The notes: generated from the sequence alone by a model not told the origin. A DNA stretch of 64,000 bases from Plasmopara viticola (GCA_001695595.3 MBPM02000014.1:1054001-1118000), one strand, 5' to 3'; positions 46,045-56,869 are shown, counted from the first letter of the stretch. A program made the numbers and translations.

Positions 46045-46107
46045 ACCTTAAACAGACACAATCGTTTTGAGATTTTTCTTTCAAAACGATTATGTGTCTG
46101 TTTAGGT
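46045..46107. repeat. Long near-perfect hairpin
   Basis: The left arm at 46045-46070 (ACCTTAAACAGACACA then ATCGTTTTGA) pairs with the right arm at 46081-46107, which differs only by a dinucleotide insertion and one T. The loop is the 10-nt GATTTTTCTT. The stem is about 24 bp. It is not associated with any readable gene. It could be a tiny foldback element, a small-RNA precursor or a recombination scar. Confidence 0.75.
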
Positions 46108-49100
46108 GCATTTGGCACTTAAATACGTATAAAAAGGCAAGAATGCTTTTACTCGATACTGGTCCTGTCAGAGCCAGAACGACCAGTCAGAGTTGTTTTT
46201 GATGCGTCAAGTTTTGCCAGGGCACCGCACTACTACAAGATCGAGTTATAGCGTTCCGAATCATGACAGCCTTGAGCTGCCTAGAAGAAATATCTGTTTA
46301 TAGGAAGAGGCAGTGTGTCACGAAGTAACTTTCGTCAAGTTCAAGATCTGTCTACAAGGCTCATTTTCTATCGTGATCTTCATATAAACCACGGTGCACA
46401 CATCCTTCTTCTCTCCCAGAATATAACTCCTATTACAAAAAAAATATAGCTTTGAGATGATATATTAGCCAGAATAGAAACATGCTTGATAGAGGCGTTA
46501 GGCCGTTATTTAAACAATGAGTCACGTCATGTCACGACTGTGTCCTTAGTTGTATCAAATCTAATCCAAGGAACGTACGCCATGTGTATACCTCTGCTGA
46601 AGGCGCTGAGGAGCGATAAAGCTGAGATGAGGTTAAGCTCAAAGCTTCGTCGGTGCTCAGTAAAGTCGGGCTTATGTAATCCAGCGTCGTCAAAGTGATT
46701 CACCGTTCGTGGCGGTTCCTCAAACAAAAGGTAAACATGTGTGAGGCTCATGATACACCACTTTTTCGTCAGCTTGGTCAAGAAGAGAACTTTGGCTGCT
46801 TAAGCACCCACCTAAGTTGCGATAGTTGGTCCACTCATAAATATGCATGTCAACGAGCAAAAAAACCTCGTCAAATGCGGTTGTACCTTCGGCGAGTTTA
46901 GTGTTGCTTTTGTGCTATTTACAATGGATTTGTCTCTGGTCTGCCAAAGCGATCGACACTTAGCACTGATATTGTGTATTCCTGGTCGGTAAAATGCTCC
47001 GTTCAGTGTATGCACTAGACTCTACCAACAGTAACATTTACAGTATGATCACTTAGCTGCAATTGTCTCGGATCTAAACTTTCACTTCTATATGGCGATT
47101 TTGAGGTGGTCGGAACCCAGTTAAACACAACTGCAAGCTATTCGCCGATCGATAGTCAGACTGCGTGTGTTAATTTGCCAACCCGATAAAGCATCAAAGC
47201 GTATAATACAATTTTATTCGTGTTTTAGCATACCACACGCTATTTAGCGTAAATGGGTTAGCTGGCCCTCGCGTTGCGTAAAGTCTGCAACATTGGGTGA
47301 CGAAGGAGGAATTTTCAAGCGGCTAGCTAATTTCAGCCCTTACACGATGGGTAAGCAACGAAATATTGGTGTCTAGGCGACGTAGTGTCACAAGAACCGT
47401 ATAAGACAAATTGGCTGAATGGCAATATGATTAAAGGAAAGGTCAAATAGAAAAAGCAACAATTAGAATTTTAAACTGGAAGCTTAAAGACGTTTATTTT
47501 TACAAATCTTCCTTTGAATACAGCTACTGCTATCACTCGCCCGCGCTTGATAAACCATTTCCAGATCTATTTTAAAGACGTGTTAGTGCATCAGCTTTAC
47601 ATCTGAAAAAGGGTGCAATCACACGCAGTGCTGTATGTGGCCCTTTTGGAGGCGTACTTTGATCTGGGTCATTCAAACGCAAAAAAATTTGACAGTAAGG
47701 CACAGTCGCGCAGAGCCAACCCATCAGCGAGCACGTGGCACCCAAAGCTCTTGACCCACAATCAACTAAGAGTTCGTGGCGGTTTAGTCACGCAATACAC
47801 TAAATGAGGTCATACATCGCATCAAGGTCCGAGACTTACCAGCAATGGACGCGATCGAAGTGAATTAGCTCTGCGATTAATATCCACCGAACATTTGCTT
47901 CAATGACCCTCGCTCCGGTCTCTAAGCGAGCAGCGACAATGTTATGTTGTTGTTCTCGGAAAGCTTCAGCATATGGGTGACTTGTTTCGCCAGTAAAGCT
48001 GTGTTCGATGCCCATGAGTCAAAAAGAGCAGCCCATGATTGACTAAAATACTACACAAGTGTCTTAACAACTTTCAATCTGACCTTTTAAATGGGGCTTG
48101 TGCTTTTGGGCACGGGACTTCTCGATACTAAAACCTAGTAGTTTTTCTCCTCTATGAGTTTTGACAAGCTTGGTTTTTCTTAAGGGCTGCCCCACTCCTA
48201 CTGGGTAATGCTACGTCTCCGCACCACGTCTCACAGATGGTTGTTAGATTTCGGCTTTCGAAACCTTGGCGTGCCTGTTGCAGGGGACACCATGGCGGAT
48301 TCCATCACCAATGAAATATCGATGACTGTCAATATGCTGGCAAGTACTTTTAAGTCAACTTCTTTTTTATTGGCGTAGCTGAGCTCTAACTAATGGGACC
48401 TGGTTTACTTATACCGCCTGTTGGATAATTATTCATCCTTACGGCCTCTTAAAAAGAGGTCAAGGTATTTGGAGCACCTCCGATCATGCCGATAGTGTGC
48501 GCAGTATATCTTTTAAACTGATGACAGCCACTTCATTAAAAGATCGTATATATTTCTGCACGCCTCTTCTTTATAAGATGATGTGTGACTTTGTCACATC
48601 CGGTAGCACTTTGTGGTTATTACCTAGCCCAAACGGGTAAAATGGATCTGTGAACCCTCTTGGAGGTCCAAATGTATTGTATGACAATTCCTCATTAGTC
48701 GGATGGGTAGTTTCTGCTGCTTGAATAAGTCGCTGACTTCTATGAAAGGCTACAATCGCCGCTCATTCCCCGCTACCAAACAGGTTGATTGCATCACTGT
48801 CCTTGAGCTCTACGAGAAGTTTATCTACTGAGGCCCAGAAAGCACTAACATTGCCTTCTCTTGAAGCGTCAACCGGGGGTCTTAGTCAGAGAAACTTAGG
48901 GATAAAGCCAAATTTACTTTTGGGTGGGTGAGTGGTGATGACCACTCAAGCGGCCGTGATCACATGCGAAAGAACTCGAGCTAAAGACTGGACACTAACT
49001 CGTCAAAGTACTTTACGTGAGTGTTCCGTTTTCTGACAACTAATATGAATTAAAATCAAAGCAATGTTCGTTTCGGCGCGCTTTGGATTAAGTCAGCGTT

Positions 49101-50308
49101 TACACTTCCTCGCATACGAGCAAGGAAAGCGCGAGCCTGCTAAGCTTTTCATGGGTTCAAGGGGTTTAATGACTTCAGTTACACCTGCCGCACAAGGCAA
49201 ATAAAAGTATATATATATGAGTCGAAAGAAGATCCGACTTGGAAGCAACTCCTTTGAGTGCAGGCAGCAACGATGACAAAAACAGTTCAAGGTATCGTTT
49301 GGGGAGAAAATAACCACAAACAGGTGATCGGTTTCTTCGGAATGCTGCAGATGAGAAATTTTTTGGCGCATGATGCTTTACGTAATGGAACCCGTGGTCA
49401 TTCTTACCAAGGTTCATCCTCTACAGACTTGTAGGTTGCCTAGTAAGGCAATGTCCGCCGATGTAGCTGCCGTAAGCAATAGAACATGACTCGTGTCCCC
49501 AAGAAATATAAAGAAGTACATCAATGTTTGGTCGAGAACTCTGTAAGATTGACGTTTCCTCAGATGAAGGAAAGTGCTGGTCACAATTTGGGCGAAAAAT
49601 GTTTTGTCAAGAGCTGATTTTTGTGAGGAATATGCGTAACATGCATTACATAGATACTAAGCTTCAAAGAGCTTGCCATCTAAAAAGATACCTGCATTGC
49701 TGAGCTGCTGGCTGTACACACAACTGCAAGGGTATGAAAAACCATATCGACGCAAGAATAGGCCTCACAAGATAGTACAAGACACAAGTCAACCGTGATT
49801 GGCTGAGCTTAAGAATTGTATATCTACATGACCATATATTGAAGAACTTTGACAGCATAGTGTCAAATCTTGTTCTTGACACGGGCACGTATAACTTGAT
49901 ATTGAGCATGCTGCGACTAGACAGGCATAAACTTTATGTCGATTAATGGTCTGCATCTTTTGGCGTCAGGAGTTCCATTTTGCCGAACAGGGCCTTGCAG
50001 AGTCATTTTCTTGGTGCGTGGCTTATCTTGAAAGCTGTCTGTGAGTCTGCATGCCCAAAGAAATGAAAGGTATCAAAGGAACTAATGTCTCTTTGAAGGT
50101 AGGCAAGATAACGTCGTTAAATGCTTCAGCACCACCATTCTTATGGCTGCCGGAAACAGAAATTAGAGGGATAGCAAAGCTTCGTAGGTGAACTATCAAC
50201 TGCGGGTACCACATTTCCGCAAGCGCGGTTTATGAGTTTACAGACAAAAGCGAGTTACATAGCTACAAAGGCTGATTGCAAAGATGAAGTGATACAGCAT
50301 GCGATTAA

Positions 50309-50587
50309 CACCAAAACGATTCACAAACGACTTTATGGTCTGAAAGTAATAGAATAATTGACCTTCTAGCTAACCTTGGGATCAACAGGCGCGCTAGAGT
50401 TCGAGACGCTGTTAAAGATATTAAGCTACTGAGTCTAGAAGAGCTTGAAACCAATGGAATCTTGAACAACTTAATAGATGTCTTGGATAGTTCCCCCCAG
50501 GCAGCGTACGTAGAGCCTGAGCTTGTAATTACGCAGCATCCTAACGATTTGGTTTATCTCGATCGTCAAAAAAATACTAAATCATAG
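50309..50587 (+). pseudogene. Unidentified coding-like fragment without start codon
   Basis: 92 codons are open from after a TAA at 50306 to a TAG at 50585-50587, with no ATG. The composition is protein-like: NRIIDLLANLGINRRARVRD, then IKLLSLEELETNGILNNLID. It looks like an internal or terminal exon fragment of an unrecognised gene. A chance frame is possible. Confidence 0.3.
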
Positions 50588-51775
50588 TATTTGCTCTAAA
50601 AGAGGGCGACTTTTGGCACAATATTGATTTGGTTTTATGCACAAGATGATGTGCCATCACGCAGTGATTATTATCACGATAAAAAATTCAAGCTCATTGA
50701 TCCCTTATAACAAACAGGTCATTTTAGGTATAGTAAAGGAGTCCAGATCTTCACACTCGTCATCGACTTTCTATGCTCAAAAGTCAAAAGGATAGTAGCG
50801 AATTATTCAAGCTTGAGTACAACTGATCAATGCACATAGACTTCCAATTCATAGAAAGCATTTGCTTAACAACATGTTCGGGTGCATTGTGTATAGTGGC
50901 TGGGTATGGTACAAAAAAGAGCGAGGGAGTCGCATATACTTTCACAGTAGTCAGAATGCCTATCAGCGTGACATAGGAATGAGAACTGCTTTAAGGGCTA
51001 TCTAGTCACGCAACCGTACAAAATTTCTTGTAAACGTACTTTAAATATTGTTTTCGTCTATATCAACCAAGAAAATATATCGTCGGCACTATAAAATTCC
51101 TGAGATCATACGAGATAACAGGTTTGACGTCAATGTTGAAGATGTGTCTCTGCAGCAGAAAAGATTGAGTCCTCGGCTACTCTGTAGGCAGCTATGGAGC
51201 TGCACAAATTACACAAAAGTGAAAGCTATTATAGCTTATTACACGCTTCAGGCTCAATATGATTTGCAAATGTGGCTAGGTATTTGGTCTTATCACCGTC
51301 ACTTAAACATATTCGTAAAACTTATTGTGCTTGATAAAAATTGTTTATTTCACATTACACTGAAGTTACATTTTTAAGGCTCTGTGAATCTACCAATGGG
51401 GAAGGCCGGTAGAAGAACACACTTAAGCTTGCAAAACTCAGTTTAATTGATTAGCTGAAGCATCCGCCGATTCAAGTGTTTTGCTACCCAGCTTTGCTGT
51501 CTCGTTTCCTTGCCCTCACTAGAGAAGATAAGATTTGAAATTACGAATGTTTAGGACTAAGTATAGAAAACCCGCTCTCGCAAAAGAACGACCCTTGGAT
51601 TCAAGAGATGCAATAGTATGTAAATTTACCACTAGTTTATTAAAAATATGTAATTTTGATAAACGACTAATTTCGCTATAAATTATCATTAAAATTGTGA
51701 GCATCTGTAGAACAATTAATTTTTTATGCCTCTATTTTTCAGCTGGCCAGTCCGTCCACATGACAAATAGCCGAG
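50588..51775. other. Spacer without a supported gene
   Basis: AT-rich. It includes a 109-codon plus frame (51048-51377) with no recognisable domain. It ends at the target-site duplication of the full-length retroelement. Confidence 0.5.
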
Positions 51776-51815
51776 GCAAACGTAATGTAATGTGTTACGT
51801 TATCGCGTTGCCAAG

Positions 51816-53821
51816 TTATGCACGTGCTAGGCTCAGCCTGGCTACTCCACGGCATAGAGTGGTGTCCGCATACGTCGAGTCTCGTTCGGCGGGCAGTGCA
51901 TCCAGCGCCGAGGTCGTGAGGGTCTTCCAATTCTTTCGGTCTTGTGCAAGGGTACGAAGCAGTTCGAGGTCTTGTGCTGTCCGAAGTCGAAAGCCGGAGC
52001 CACAGGAAACAAGGTCGTGGTCGAGTGTTGAGGGGAGCGTGGTACGGGGACGTCCGCGCCATTTTGCTGCGGTGGAAAAGAAGTAGGCGCGCATCTGGAG
52101 GTTAGCTGGAATGTCGGGATTGCGGCGAAGTACATGGCCAAACAGGCGCCAGCGAGCTTGTGTCAGTCGTAGTCTCAGCGGCCGCTCATCACATAGGTCG
52201 TAGAGTCTTGCATTCGAAATGTGTCGGGGGTAGCGATAGCCAAGAGCGTAGCGAAGCTGGCGGCGATGGAAACTCTCGAGGCCGTGGAGCTCTGACTTGG
52301 TAAGAGCCCAGGTGGCGCAGTTGTACAGCAGAATTGGTAGAACGTAGGTGTTGTACAATCGAATGCGGGTCTTGGGTGAGATGAGCGTGGGGCGGAGCCA
52401 GACGGACCAGAGGCGGTGGACCGCGAGGGTGGCCAGGGACTTGCGCCGGGATAGATCTTCAATATCGCCGAGGAGTGTTCCGAGCTTCTTAGTGTGGCGC
52501 CAGGTTTCTTCTCGGGCTCGGGCGTGTCGAGTGGCGCCTGACGGGTTGCAGCGGCGACGGATTTTGGTGACTTCGGTCTTGGCTTCGTTCATGTGTAGAC
52601 TCCAGCGACTGAGAATCGCTGGGGCCTGGTCCTGGATAAGCTGGACGACGGATGGATCAGTGCAGATGAAGTCGGCGTCGTCGGCGTAGACGATCATCTG
52701 CTGCAGGAGGTTGTGTGGCACATCGAGTGCACCGGAGAGGTCGCGAAGAGCTGCTTCGAGGTAGATAGTAAACAGAACGGGTGAGAGTGAGTCGCCTTGG
52801 GGTGTGCCTACGTTACTTTCGAACGGGTCGAGAGCTTGGTTGCTGGATCGGAGTGAAAGTGTCGTGTGGCTCAGGAGGAGTCGGATGAGTCGAACTTCGT
52901 CGTCTTGGAGGAATGTCTGGAGCACAGTGATGAGCTTGGATCTGTCGATGCTGTCGAATGCGCGGGATAAGTCGATACCTAACTCATAAACTGTTTCACG
53001 GCGGTGGTGGCTCGTGCGGTGAGCCATTTGTGAGCCCAGACGGCGTCTGCCGTGCTGCGATGAGCGCGGAAGCCGCTTTGGTGTGGCGAGAGGAAGTTGT
53101 CGACGTCGGATCGGATCCGGTTGAGGACGACGAGTGATACGGCTTTGCGGATGCTGTTGAGTAGGACGATCGGTCGGAGACTGGAGCATTCACCTTGGGG
53201 TTTGTTCGGCTTCGGGAGACACAGAAGAGTGCCTTCGCCGAGCTCGAGTGGCTGTCCAAGTGCGAAACTGTCGTTGATCAGAGCCGCGAGGGGTTCGGCA
53301 ATCTGGTCGGCTCCGTACTTGAGCAGTTCTGCTGGAATATCGTCGGGTCCTGATGCACGTCCGTTGCTGAGTCGGCGGAAAGCGCGGGCGAGCTCGTCAC
53401 CAGTGATTGGGGAGCTCAGAGGTCGCGCATCGCTGCTTGGGATGATTGGAGCGTGGGTTGGATCCGTTAGTTGTCCTTTGAAGTAGCTGCGGACGAGGTT
53501 GTTCGCGGTTGGTCGGTGTAGGATGTATTTGCCTGTGCTGTCGTGCACGGTGACTTGTCCTGGTGGTCGCGGGAAGAGCTCGCGTACGGCTGAGTATATG
53601 CGTACGGAGTCGTGAAGTTCTTCGATGTGGCTGATCTTGGCGTCGAGAGCTTGGAAGGCGAGTTCGCGGCAGCGTTGGTGGATTTGGCGGAGTACGGCGT
53701 TACGTTCGCGGCGAAGTCCTGCGATGTCCGCAGCGTGGTCGTTTTGGACACGGAGTCGGAGTTGACGTTGCTGTTCGGACAGTGCTGTGAGCGTGGCGTC
53801 GATGTATCTGCGGGTGCTGCG
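51816..53821 (-). pseudogene. Reverse transcriptase portion of the retrotransposon ORF (frameshifted)
   Basis: The frame that follows the endonuclease stop reads a coiled, basic linker, then RT motifs RASGPDDIPAELLKY, LLCLPKPNKPQGECSSLRPI and FRAHRSTADAVWAHKWL, and ends at 52979 in KQFMS. A shift of frame there restores VYELGIDLSRAFDSIDRSKL (motif A), GTPQGDSLSPVLFTIYLEAA (motif B) and MIVYADDADFICTD (motif C; YADD at 52677-52688). The C-terminal part (YVLPILLYNCATWALTKSEL, RWRLFGHVLRRNPDIPAN) is typical of non-LTR RTs. The ORF ends 31 bp before the tail. Only the frameshift and the upstream stop prevent a complete product. Confidence 0.88.
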
Positions 53822-54919
53822 TTAATGGGAGAAGCCAACAGCTAGTTCGGCGGCCGTTTTTGTCGTCTGTAGAGTTGCGTTCCACCGTTGCTGGATCGGG
53901 TCGGTGACTGGGATCGGGTGTTCAGTTGAGGCAGCGATCAGCGCTCGTACGTAGGCGTCGCGGGCGTCTATGTCATGGACTAGGGCGTCGCGGGCGAGGT
54001 GCAGTCGTCGAGGGAGCTCTGAGCGCGGTCGGAACCGTATCTGAGCGGCGCCCTCTAGAGTGAAGTCCGCGGTGACGAGCTTGTGGTCTGATGAAGTGAG
54101 AGTGCCGCCCCAAGACTGCGCATCCACGCACAGGCGACGGCAGTTCTGCGAGCAGAGGATGTAGTCAATCTGGTTGTAGATAAAGTGGTCCGATCTGCGC
54201 TGGGTCCACGTCGTGATGTTCTTTGCTCGCTTCGGGAAATCTGTGTTTGTCACAAAGAGGTTGTGAGTCTGACAAAAGGAGGCGACGACATTACCGTTGC
54301 GGTTGCGATAACCGCGGCCGTGGTTCCCAAGGAAGGGTTCGAGGTCGTGGCGCCGGCCCAGCTTTGCGTTGAAATCGCCTGTAAGGAAGGTTAGATCGCG
54401 GCGCGGGAGAGAGGTCAGCGCGGTGCTGAGGTCAGCGTAGAATCTGTCGACGGCTTCTAGGGGGTAGCCGCTGTGCGGTGAGTACGCATTCACGATGTTG
54501 ACGGTGCCGATGTGGGGTAGTCGCAGTTTTAAGATACCGATACGGTCAGAGTGAGACCAGTAGCGTTGGAGGAATGGTCGGAGTCGCGGAGAGATTGCGA
54601 ATCCGATGCCGTGTAACTCGGTTTTTGCTTGCAGGGTTAGAAGAAGGAAGTCATCAATGAGGTGCTCACCTCTATCGTAGATCTTGGTTTCTTGGAGGCC
54701 AAGGATATCGACGCGGTAGCGCCGGAGATCTTCGGGGAGTGTTTCGTGCTTCTTGCGCTTCGAACCTAGAGAATTCACATTAAACGAGCCAATCCGGATG
54801 CGGTTGGCGCGGTTAGGACGTGGAAGGTTTGGCCTGGTGCTGGAGACCGTCGCGTCGAGGGTGAGACTCGTTAGAGACCTGCAGATGCCCGAGAGCACCT
54901 GCCCGAAGCGCGCGAGCAT
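53822..54919 (-). pseudogene. Endonuclease (EEP/APE-like) portion of the retrotransposon ORF
   Basis: 365 codons from the ATG at 54919 to the TAA at 53822-53824. The endonuclease/exonuclease/phosphatase fold is clear: IGSFNVNSLG, ILGLQETKIYDRGEHLIDDF, VNIVNAYSPHSG, FLTGDFNAKLGRRHD, QIDYILCS and SSDHKLVTADF. These keep the catalytic Asn, Glu, Asp-Asn and Ser-Asp-His residues, so the domain itself looks functional. It would nick target DNA to prime reverse transcription. The following codons after the TAA stay in the same frame and lead into the RT domain, so the stop is probably a single mutation in a longer polyprotein. Confidence 0.88.
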
Positions 54920-55020
54920 TTAGCCCCCGCGCTTGGAAGGAGGGCGTCACCCCAACATTTTCCGAAAAAAGCAAACGTAGTCTTGTTAAATCAATTAGGT
55001 ACGTTAGTCATAATCATTTT

Positions 55021-55345
55021 CGGAAAAGGTTGGGGTGACGCCCTCCTTCCAAGCGCGATGGCTAGTCCACGGCATAGAGTGGTGTCCGCATACGTCGGGT
55101 CTCGTTCGGCGGGCAGTGCAGCCAGCACCGAGGCCGTGAGGGTCTTCCATTATTTTGTGTAGTTCTGACTTGGTAAGAGCCCAGGTGGCGCCCTGGTGCT
55201 GGAGACCGTCGCGTCGAGGGTGAGACTCGTTAGAGACCTGCAGATGCCCGAGAGCACCTGCCCGAAGCGCGCGAGCATTTAGCCCCATAGAGCCTAGCAC
55301 GTGCATAACTTGGCAACGCGATAACGTAATACAATACAATACAAT
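55021..55345 (+). mobile_element. Short LINE-derived element (SIDE), copy I, with inverted middle
   Basis: The outer parts (5' terminus 55021-55057; 3' part with AATAC tail 55289-55345) are in plus orientation. The middle at 55058-55288 is reversed. The breakpoints coincide with a GGCTA...TAGCC inverted repeat that normally bounds this segment. Small AT insertions (CGCG-AT-GGCTAG, AGCCCC-AT-AGAGCC) mark the joints. No target-site duplication could be identified. It lies 42 bp from the right end of the full-length element H's target duplication. Confidence 0.88.
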
Positions 55346-55373
55346 TGGAATGAGGTTTAAAATTCTAACCTGT

Positions 55374-55731
55374 CATCCCGGTTAGTATTGTATTGTATTG
55401 TATTGTATTACGTTATCGCGTTGCCAAGTTATGCACGTGCTAGGCTCTATGGCTAGTCCACGGCATAGAGTGGTGTCCGCATACGTCGGGTCTCGTTCGG
55501 CGGGCAGTGCAGCCAGCACCGAGGCCGAGAGGGTCTTCCATTATTTTGTGTACTTCTGACTTGGTAAGAGCCCAGGTGGCGTCCTGGTGCTGGAGACCGT
55601 CGCGTCGAGGGTGAGACTCGTTAGAGACCTGCAGATGCCCGGGAGCACCTGCCCGAAGCGCGCGAGCATTTAGCCCCCACGCTTGGAAGGAGGGCGTCAC
55701 CCCAACCTTTTCCGAAAACATCCCGGTTAGT
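55374..55731 (-). mobile_element. Short LINE-derived element (SIDE), copy J, with 13-bp target duplication
   Basis: The element at 55387-55718 is flanked by CATCCCGGTTAGT at 55374-55386 and 55719-55731. The tail (four ATTGT units) is on the left, facing the tail of copy I across about 40 bp. It carries the variant CTCTATGGCTAG in place of CTCAGTCTGGCTAG. This is the same joint sequence seen at the inversion breakpoint of copy I, so the two copies are closely related. Confidence 0.92.
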
Positions 55732-56060
55732 GTTTAATATTAAGATTATAGATTAGGATCGCAAGATGAATTTTATCTGACCTTTTCACTTGGCACTCAA
55801 CGACGTCTTTAGTCTCAAAATCATTTGAGCTCTTCGTTGATTGAAATGAAGTCGCCGCCTTGCTTTTGATTGCGATGTATTTAAAAAGATGTTGGCTGAC
55901 TTAAAGCTATAAATCCGCAAACTACACAAGAATGGAGCCGACAATTTAATTACGTGACCTGTTATCGGAGAACGATTGTCCAGCTCCGTTGTACGCGATT
56001 ATTCTGTGGTATTCGCACAAAGTAAAAAGCACATAATGGAATTTCCAGGTATATAGCCCT
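55732..56060. other. Short spacer without a gene
   Basis: About 330 bp of AT-rich sequence between copy J and the phosphatase remnant. Nothing recognisable was found on either strand. Confidence 0.5.
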
Positions 56061-56061
56061 T

Positions 56062-56792
56062 CGTGATGACCCGGTGGTGAAGTTCTTATTCGACGGTCAC
56101 GGGAAAGATTTTTGCTTAAAGTTCGCAGTGAAGTAAAATATCACCAAACACTTGCAGGGCTTACGCAATTCAACAAAAACACAATGCCAAAGATGGACAT
56201 TATATTCGCAGCAACGCTAAATCCACCAACAGCATCTATTGTTGATCTGATGTGGAGGCTAGCGTGCTATGAAATGCCAAGACTAAAAATTCTAAGAAAA
56301 AGTCTTTTCATCGATTGACAAGGAGCTATAGCAATTTGACGAGTTACCGTGAGCGGATTCACGGCCGTCACCTGCAAGTGCAACGGCCGTGCAGCTTTCC
56401 GTATCGCTGACGTTGGCAATTTCCGTGCTGCGACGGCCTGATATTACATTTATCTGTACGCCACAGATCTACGAACGAGGACGAGGTAAAGCGAATTCGC
56501 GCACTAAATGGTTTAGTCGTCTATAAGCGTCACGCGTGCTCTGGCCGAGAAGAAATTTGTCATTGGTACGCCGCACATTGCGTCGTTGGGGATTGCATCT
56601 GACAATGCCTTCCTCATCTTAGTGAGCGACGGCGTCTTTATCGCTCAAGACATCGGTCATAAAGACTTGACGAAATTTATCGCGAAGCGCGCGAAAAGTC
56701 TGTTGCCTTTGGCAAAGACCTTCTTGGTAAAAACCTCAACAAATCGAAGTCTTGAGACTCAGTGGACGCTGAACTTCTTTGTTTTGGAGTGA
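56062..56792 (+). pseudogene. PP2C-type protein phosphatase remnant
   Basis: PP2C blocks occur in the right order but in different frames: FLFDGHGKDF at ~56083 (metal-binding DGHG), SGFTAVTCKCNGRAAFRIAD then VGNFRAATA at ~56350-56440 (the GSTAV and VGDSRA blocks), STNEDEVKRIRALNGLVV at ~56470-56525, then SVTRALAEKKFVIGTPHIAS and ASDNAFLILVSDGVF at 56527-56640. PP2C enzymes are Mn/Mg-dependent Ser/Thr phosphatases. Several frameshifts, a stop after VGNFRAATA and GD changed to GN in the VGDSRA block make the copy non-functional. The rest of the N-terminal part is unreadable. Confidence 0.65.
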
Positions 56793-56869
56793 AAAGGTCA
56801 TTAAAAAATTACAACAAGTTTGCTTGATCAGCATGATTCGATAAGATAATGATAAATACGAGCGGGTTG

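Larger units (their letters stand above)
43151..50308. other. Gene-poor, AT-rich tract with a tandem duplication and a hairpin
   Basis: The stretch holds a 78-bp tandem duplication (44425-44576) and a long hairpin (46045-46107), listed separately. Otherwise there are only short frames without recognisable families, for example 43964-44176 (+) and 47613-47807 (+). No RNA gene or intact transposon was identified. Confidence 0.5.
51776..54979 (-). mobile_element. Near-complete APE-type non-LTR retrotransposon (copy H)
   Basis: The element spans 51785-54970 (about 3.19 kb), flanked by GCAAACGTA at 51776-51784 and 54971-54979 (9-bp target-site duplication). In its own orientation it has a ~51-nt 5' leader, an ATG at 54919, an endonuclease domain, a reverse-transcriptase domain with YADD and a C-terminal RT extension, then a short 3' UTR ending in ATTAC-type pentamers. 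No RNase H, zinc knuckle or separate gag-like ORF is seen. One stop codon (TAA at 53822-53824) and one frameshift (~52985-53000) interrupt an otherwise single long ORF. It is the apparent parent of all short copies in this window. The clade (L2/CR1/Tad/Jockey-like) cannot be fixed by eye. Confidence 0.93.

Noticed and set aside
45788..46111. 107-codon minus-strand frame considered as a copia RNase H fragment
   Set aside because: No DAS, DSTSAI or related motif. Part of the frame is simply one arm of the hairpin at 46045-46107.
50290..50360. RLYGLK, similar to the copia RT motif LYGLKQA
   Set aside because: Six residues followed by a stop, with no neighbouring RT motifs. Coincidence is likely.
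53097..53486. Plus-strand frames of up to 129 codons inside the retrotransposon
   Set aside because: GC-rich shadows of the reverse-transcriptase ORF on the minus strand.
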